A DNA stretch of 64,000 bases, taken from assembly GCA_905250125.1 (NCBI GenBank), contig CAJNOL010001326.1, forward strand, positions 1 to 64,000, read 5' to 3'. Shown in pieces: positions 58,133-64,000 of this stretch (the first letter of the stretch is position 1; each line of letters opens with the position of its first letter). The notes beneath the pieces are model-generated. The model worked only from the letters and a program-made list of their open reading frames with translations. It was not told the origin of the DNA and did no database searches. The translations under genes were made by a program, and so were the position numbers. Origin of the DNA: Rotaria sordida. Lineage: Eukaryota > Rotifera > Eurotatoria > Philodinida > Philodinidae.

Positions 58133-58829
58133 ATGTGTTCGATTCAAAATAAAGAAAACTCAATGCTCGAAGCTATTCAATCTGACTCAAACGATAAAAT
58201 TCGGGTAAGAATTTATATTTGAAATCATGGAAAATAGATTTGGTTTACTTTTTTAGTTACTTAATGACTTGATTGATCATGCTACAAACGTAGATGAATT
58301 AATTGAACATCACAAAAAACGATGCTTGATTTATTATGAAGAACATAGATACAAGGGTTAGTTAAAATCATTTAGATTTGTTCCAAATTCATTCTATTAT
58401 TTTAGATGCTTTGCATGACATTAAAATCTTAGATCGATATGGCTACATAGATGAATCATTATTAATGATAAAATGGTATATCATTCTATTGTCTTGTTTA
58501 TACACAATTATGTATATATACTTTTTGACAGGATATGCAGCGTTCATTGTCACACAGGAGAAATTCGTAGTTCGATTTTGAAAAGTCTCAATGTAGAAAG
58601 TAAGTCTCTATTTTCAACATGATAGATATACTTAAAAGTGCTTGTTTTTTAGTTGTGAACAACATTGATGAAGCTATTAATCTATTGAATTGCATAAGTG
58701 AAGCAAAAGTGGACAAGCTCATTCAACGTAAGTGTCAACAAATGTCTTATGATGATTGTTTGATAAGAACTTCCATTTTTAGGTAATTCTAAAGGACGTT
58801 CATCCAAGAGAATCAAGCGTTTAAATTAA
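58133..58829 (+). CDS. Small six-exon gene of unknown function
   Basis: Exons 58133-58204, 58257-58356, 58406-58475, 58532-58599, 58653-58727 and 58783-58829; 432 nt, 143 residues, all introns GT-AG and 49-57 bp. No signal peptide or membrane segment. The protein is helical and charged; a stretch with IYYEEHRYKDALHDI looks like a tetratricopeptide-type helix pair, and VNNIDEAINLLNCI continues in that style. The C terminus is basic (KGRSSKRIKRLN), possibly a nuclear localisation signal. I do not recognise a family. The exact closure of the frame over five introns strongly supports a real gene. It starts 244 bp after the foldback element, which may affect its promoter. Confidence 0.75.
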
Positions 58830-59902
58830 CAAAACTAGGAAACTAAACAAATAATGACGTGTACTGCACGCTAAAATTGAACTTGTGATTTTTCTTGTTT
58901 GTATTTCATGTCTTATTGCCATATAGTTCAGTGTTTGTTTATTGTTGGTTTCGTAGTTAGTTTTTGATTTTTTTGATTGTTATTATATAGTACTGATGTA
59001 TGAGTGTATTGTCATCAAGCGCCTCACACATGATGGTCTAAAATCAAAAGAATCATATTCATTGTAATGAAAATAAAAATTAATTTGTAGAAATTAATTT
59101 ATTATAGCAACCATTGAAGTCAATTAAGAGAAATAAAACCTCAATGGTATATTCAACAGGACATTTTCATTTTCCGCAAGATATTCCATCTATTGATCAA
59201 CAATCAATAATAATTAACTTGAACATGAAGTATTTTATATTTTCAATTTTTATTTATTATAAACATATTTTCATAACATTTTCAAGTTCAATTGCTCATC
59301 ACTGTCAACGAGTAGCGTAATAAACACAAATTTTTGTGGCACATCATTATTCTTTTGAAAATAAATTATTCGTGTAAACAACGCATTAAACTAAATTTTT
59401 ATTATTGATTGAAGCAAATCAAAAATTTGATGAAAATTTCTTTGTAGTTTGAACAAAAAATGAAAGAGAATTTTTTATTTGAATATTCATCAAACAAAGG
59501 ATATTATTGATTTAATATTCATATTCGTAGGAGTTCTGATAGTAAAAACGTGCGAAAGAGCCATGATCTTAATTTTTTTTTGTAGATATTCTAATTAGAT
59601 TTTCTGTTTATATCTTGACAAACGCCGTTTGCAATGACAACATTCAGCATATGTCTTTCTACTTTTTTTTAATATTGAATATTTCCATTAAAATATCAAG
59701 CATATATTTTATATAGGTCATTTTTGTCTTGACGATAGATAGTTCGAAAAAAATAAATCATTCTTGCATTTATATTGAAGTTTATACAGATGTAGCACAA
59801 AACTTTCACAAATTTTATCCATAACGTCATCGTAATCATGTGATTCTCTTCTTATTCTTGCGATTTACAAGAAGAAATATTCGATTAAGGAGAAAAGATA
59901 AA
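58830..59902. other. Intergenic region
   Basis: An AATAAA-containing stretch near 59070 may end the upstream transcript. No other gene was seen. Confidence 0.5.
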
Positions 59903-60484
59903 TACAGGGTGGCGCAAAAGTTGCGAGTTAGTTAGTCTTTGGTTTTGAATAACTCTTGATATGAATAAGATAGAGAGCTGTGGCTTTCATCATTCGAAAG
60001 AGAGTATGTGACTGCATAGTTCCATGTATTACTTAACAATCTTATCCGATGATCAAACGGTGGGTCTCCAAGAAAAAAATGGTGACAGCTCTGTAAAGAT
60101 GGTACAAAATTTGAGCTCTAAAAAGTGTAGTAGATCGACATACTTGCAATCTAGGCTCATATCTATATCCAAAACTTTTATCTTTTTTCATTGAAACGTT
60201 ATAGACGTTGCATTAGAGGATGAAACTGTGGGCATGGATTTTAAATATGCAGATCTAGTACACTTTCTGGAATTGAAATGTTAAATCATCTTCATAGAGC
60301 TGTCACTGTTTTTTCGAACACTCACCATTTGATCATCGGATAAGATCGTCGAGTAATACATGGAACTATGCAGTCACATACTCTCTTTCAAACGATGAAA
60401 GCCGCAGCTTTCTATCTTATTCATATCAAAGGTTATTCAAAATCAAAGACTAACTCAAGAGTAACTTTTGCGTCAACCGCAATA
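59903..60484. mobile_element. MITE, CAGGGTGGCGCAAAAG ends, copy 2
   Basis: About 580 bp with arms of roughly 190-230 bp. The left end is TACAGGGTGGCGCAAAAGTT, matching the right end of the mariner-like element at 54155-55135. Paired blocks include GAATAACTCTTGATATGAAT, AGATAGAGAGCTGTGGCTTT, CTGCATAGTTCCATGTATTA and TCCGATGATCAAA. The right terminus is diverged (CGTCAACCGC instead of the expected CGCCACCCTG). No transposase frame. Confidence 0.8.
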
Positions 60485-63400
60485 TATGTCTGAGCAATGG
60501 GGAATTATTGTATGAAATTACAAGACGTCGCTCCATGTGTAATCTTGTAAAAAGGCGCTTAGAAACTATTTGATCACCAAAAATATCATACGGAATCATC
60601 TTGTGTAATTCAGATCAAAAATTTAAAACTTGATTTCTATCAACACACGAAAGAGACTTCAGAAAATCATGCACCAGAAGGAACCAGCACCGAAAATGGC
60701 AACAATTCTAACAGGCAGATATGACTTGCTTCATTTGCAATAATATGGACCAGGGTGTGGGTATGGGTGTCCTTTTCATCAACACCCACACCCAATGGAT
60801 AAATCTTAAATGAATAGATTAGTCAAGGCAAAACTTGATCATATTGCAGTACGATTCTTTTTAAAATGTTATGACAACCAGTAGTATCAAACTTCCAACT
60901 TGAATTCAATTGAAATTTCAAGTTTCGACTTTCGACTTTCAAACTTATCTTACGGCATCAACACCAGCTGCAATGATGTGTGTGTGAGATTGTATGTGAG
61001 TCGTGATTCTTTAAAGTGCTTTTGACTTGAAAATTGAAACCTGAATTCAAGTTAGAAATTTAACATATATGTTAATTTCCATCGTTGGAGAAACAAAATG
61101 AACATACATCAAGTGACGTTCTATACATTTTTCTAGTATACTCGCTAAAACGAAGGATGGTTTCTTAGCAAAAAAGAAGACGAAGAAAAACACCTTTTTT
61201 CAAAAGCTGTCAAAAATTTCACATAGAGAATTTGCTATTATGTCTGTAGCTTCTAAATGATAAATTCAAAATATTTGAACCTTCTGCAGTTGTGTAAATC
61301 TTCTCTCAACAGTTTGAATAGACACTTAACGATTCAAATCTCACTGTAAACATTTCACTAAATTGATACTAGTACAACCATCATGTATGATAGAAGAGAA
61401 ATAGATCTTATCGAAACTTTATTATACACTTATAGAAAATTTCTAAACGCTTATTGTATTGTATTAAAGTGTCATTGCCACTACTATTGAACTGCTCTAA
61501 GTAATAATTTATATTTACTTTGATCGGAACGTCAATAGTATACGGAGAACTATTTACAATCCGCAATGAAAACAGAAAAATTCTACTTATTGAGAGTCTC
61601 TATCATACGTATAATTGATGCACTGATGAAAATAAAATTGAAGGGATAGTATACATAAGAGAAACGGGCCTTTTTTTAAAATAGGGATTCATTATGATCA
61701 GTGAAGAGTGACGAGACAACAAGAAAATGACTTTTTTTCTACATCGACGTCAATGAATGGTTCTCTTTCTTCCGTTACTTGTGTATGTTTTTATGTGTGT
61801 AAAAATATTTAATATTTATTTTCATATATAAAATATTGTAGACACAAAACAAAATGATACGATCATAATTTAAAAGGAAGAATACTTGAGAAAATATCAA
61901 TAATCAATTAGTAATGAAAATGTTGTATTATATCATTCTATGGAATGAAAGTTTTGACCTTTTATTGCTATCAAAGTTATCAAGAGTTTAAAAAAATCAT
62001 TTTTCATCTTAATATAACTATTTATTTGAAAGAAAAACAAACAATAGCATTGAAAAGAGATACATGACAAACTAATCCATAAACATTCATATACAGACAT
62101 ATCGATGAATATAAAATAAACCAAAATTTATCTATGTAAATTTTTGCGATACTTCATTTTTATTATTAACTGTTTATTGGTTTTGTTGAAGACTTTTCTT
62201 TAAATTAATATTATTGTTATTGCAGAGCTATGCGTTATAAATGCATGATATTTTTTTACAAATATATCATATTCCTACCTCATCCAAATTCATCTCCTTC
62301 GACCAATGTATATATCGTGCGGAAGTTGAAACTTCAGCAAAAGTTTTATAGAAGTTGTTTTGTACTGTTCAAATGTTAAAGTATCCAGAAATGGATGTTA
62401 TTATGTTAAAACAAACAGTTAAAGGAAAAAATTTACTGACATAAAAAGTTACGTTTTGAATTTTTTTCGTGTTTTCCATTTTATTCTGGCCAAGTTGAAC
62501 ACTCTAAAGCAGTGAGATGGTCCATTATTGCTGAGCCATGCTTTGAAAAAACTTAAATTGAAAAGAATAAAAAAGTAAATATTTGTAGCAGCTTATTAGA
62601 AATTTGTTCTATCTAATGTTTTGATCATAGTCATATTTCATTTTTAATCTACTTTAAGAAATAGAAAATTGATCCGATTTATTTAATTAGAAAACAGAAA
62701 ATCTAACATAACGTTTGTTAAAATGATAGGATTATGACTGATGATGTACCCATCCACATCCACACTCTCAATTATCAGACTTAAACAGTTTATCGAATGA
62801 TTTATTAATCAAAAGACTGAATCTAAGAAAATGGAACCTTCTCGTCCGCTTTTTCCATGATATCTACATCTAAATCGAAATACAGACTAATGGTTGTACA
62901 ATTACGTAGTAATCTTAATGAGTAAAGTATTCAGATAAACAATTCTAGGACATTCACAAGTATTGAAAATATCCACATCTCATATCTAAGACTTTCCCAA
63001 TACGATATATTGTAAATTTCCCATTGTGTTATATAATACCGTATACGAAATTTTTCCAACCTGTTCTTATATAATATTTAAAATAGAAATGATTTTTGTG
63101 TTTATCCTTTCTTATATAGATATGTTCTAAAGAAATTTTTGTTCAATGATTTAATATCGATTTTTATTCTAATTCAACTTCATCATAATAATAGATACAT
63201 TTTCATTCATGTTTGTATTGACCTCGAGTTTAAGAAAAAAACGATTGCACATAAAAATGAAGTAAAGAAATTGTACAACGTAATGTCAATACTGATTAAA
63301 GAAATGTACATTTTACGAAATAAAATATGTTACGAGTAATATATTTTTATATAGAATATCAGTAATTTCCATCGAAAATTCATTCCATGAACTTTTCTAT

Positions 63401-64000
63401 GAAATATTTAGTTATCTCGATAATTATCAAATATATTACACATTTTCATATTTTGAAATTTGTAATATAGTTTGAGAAATCGAATGAATTCATATCGTTA
63501 TTTTGGCTTAAATTTCAAGTTGAAGTTACCAATAAAGAAATTAGCTATATAGTTTGCCTGTACAAGTACACTGAGAAAAAGATTGTGATATTGAATACTT
63601 AATCTTTACTGTATAGAAAGTAGTGATATAAATATGATGCACAACACAATATTAAACATTTTTTAATGCTAGCCAAGACTTAGTATTTAGAAATTTTTGA
63701 AGAAAAAACTCTATGTTAGCATATTGATTTCATTGAAGGATTTATAATTCTATATTCGATCAGATTTACAAATAAAATTTCCAAAGTTTATCTTCAGGAT
63801 AGTTTAATGTTAATGGTTCGTCTTAGATATTTTGTATAGCAAGGAAAAGAAAAAGAATACGTAATCGTCAGTTCATCAAATAGTCAACAAGCTTGTACAT
63901 CCTTTATTCTTTCGTCTAGATTATTCGTTCTAGATATATTTATTTCATCTTTTATTATCTAGATTTAGTCAAGAAACGTAAGTCACAGACAAAAAAAAAC
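60485..64000. other. Gene-poor AT-rich end of the window
   Basis: No coding region or RNA gene was supported. The only structured feature is the G-rich hairpin at 60752-60802. Confidence 0.5.
60752..60802. repeat. Telomere-like G-rich inverted repeat
   Basis: GGGTGTGGGTATGGGTGT is followed after a short spacer by AACACCCACACCC, so the two TGTGGG-bearing stretches form a hairpin. The unit resembles the TGTGGG telomere repeat reported for bdelloid rotifers and the motif at 26811-26830. Confidence 0.5.

Overview
The window is nuclear DNA of a small invertebrate animal. It is strongly AT-rich, its genes are split by many GT-AG introns (mostly 50-70 bp), and it carries metazoan-only genes: a complete Slit axon-guidance ligand, a Hedgehog-type autoprocessing (Hint) protein, the Golgi pH regulator GPHR/GPR89, a claudin-like tetraspan and Ly6-like three-finger proteins. 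Together with an animal GH19 chitinase and recurring TGTGGG-like motifs, this suggests a rotifer, most likely bdelloid. That assignment is inference; no species marker is visible.

Layout. 1-1758: no gene seen. 1759-2656 (-): secreted CBM18-GH19 chitinase, two exons. 4042-17739 (+): slit, 31 exons, 1417 codons, with introns swollen by repeats. 18330-20110: a dispersed repeat, then the first copy (A) of a two-gene duplicated module. 20669-23331 (-): a diacylglycerol kinase of the zeta/iota type without ankyrin repeats, in a visibly less AT-rich stretch. 26079-26580: a decayed RING-TRAF-like gene. 27890-29430 and 31610-34070: modules B and C. Each module is a small plus-strand gene ('H') converging on a minus-strand Ly6-like gene. 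35798-36610 (-): fatty-acid elongase. 39372-40571 (-): secreted Hint ('hog') protein. 42919-47235 (-): GPHR, ten exons. 50192-51173 (+): claudin-like tetraspan. 53292-53640 (+): small secreted cysteine-rich protein. 58133-58829 (+): six-exon gene of unknown function. The last 5 kb show no gene.

Mobile DNA is plain DNA-transposon material. There is a decayed mariner-like element with a transposase remnant (54155-55135), two related MITEs (45.0 and 59.9 kb), a MITE with about 160-bp ends (44.3 kb), a 420-bp element that is a 196-bp perfect inverted repeat around a 28-bp centre (57.5 kb), a foldback element inserted in module C, a short MITE that splits the H gene of module A, and several tiny TA-flanked GC-rich palindromes. 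No retrovirus-like, LTR or Polinton element was recognised.

The genes do not form an operon or pathway. Slit and the Hint protein are secreted and developmental, the chitinase and Ly6-like proteins are secreted effectors, GPHR and the elongase act in endomembranes, and the DGK acts in lipid signalling. The most unusual feature is the H/Ly6 module: in three copies the H partner is always damaged, while two Ly6 copies remain open. Exon models come from reading splice sites and reading frames by eye; no alignment or expression data were available.
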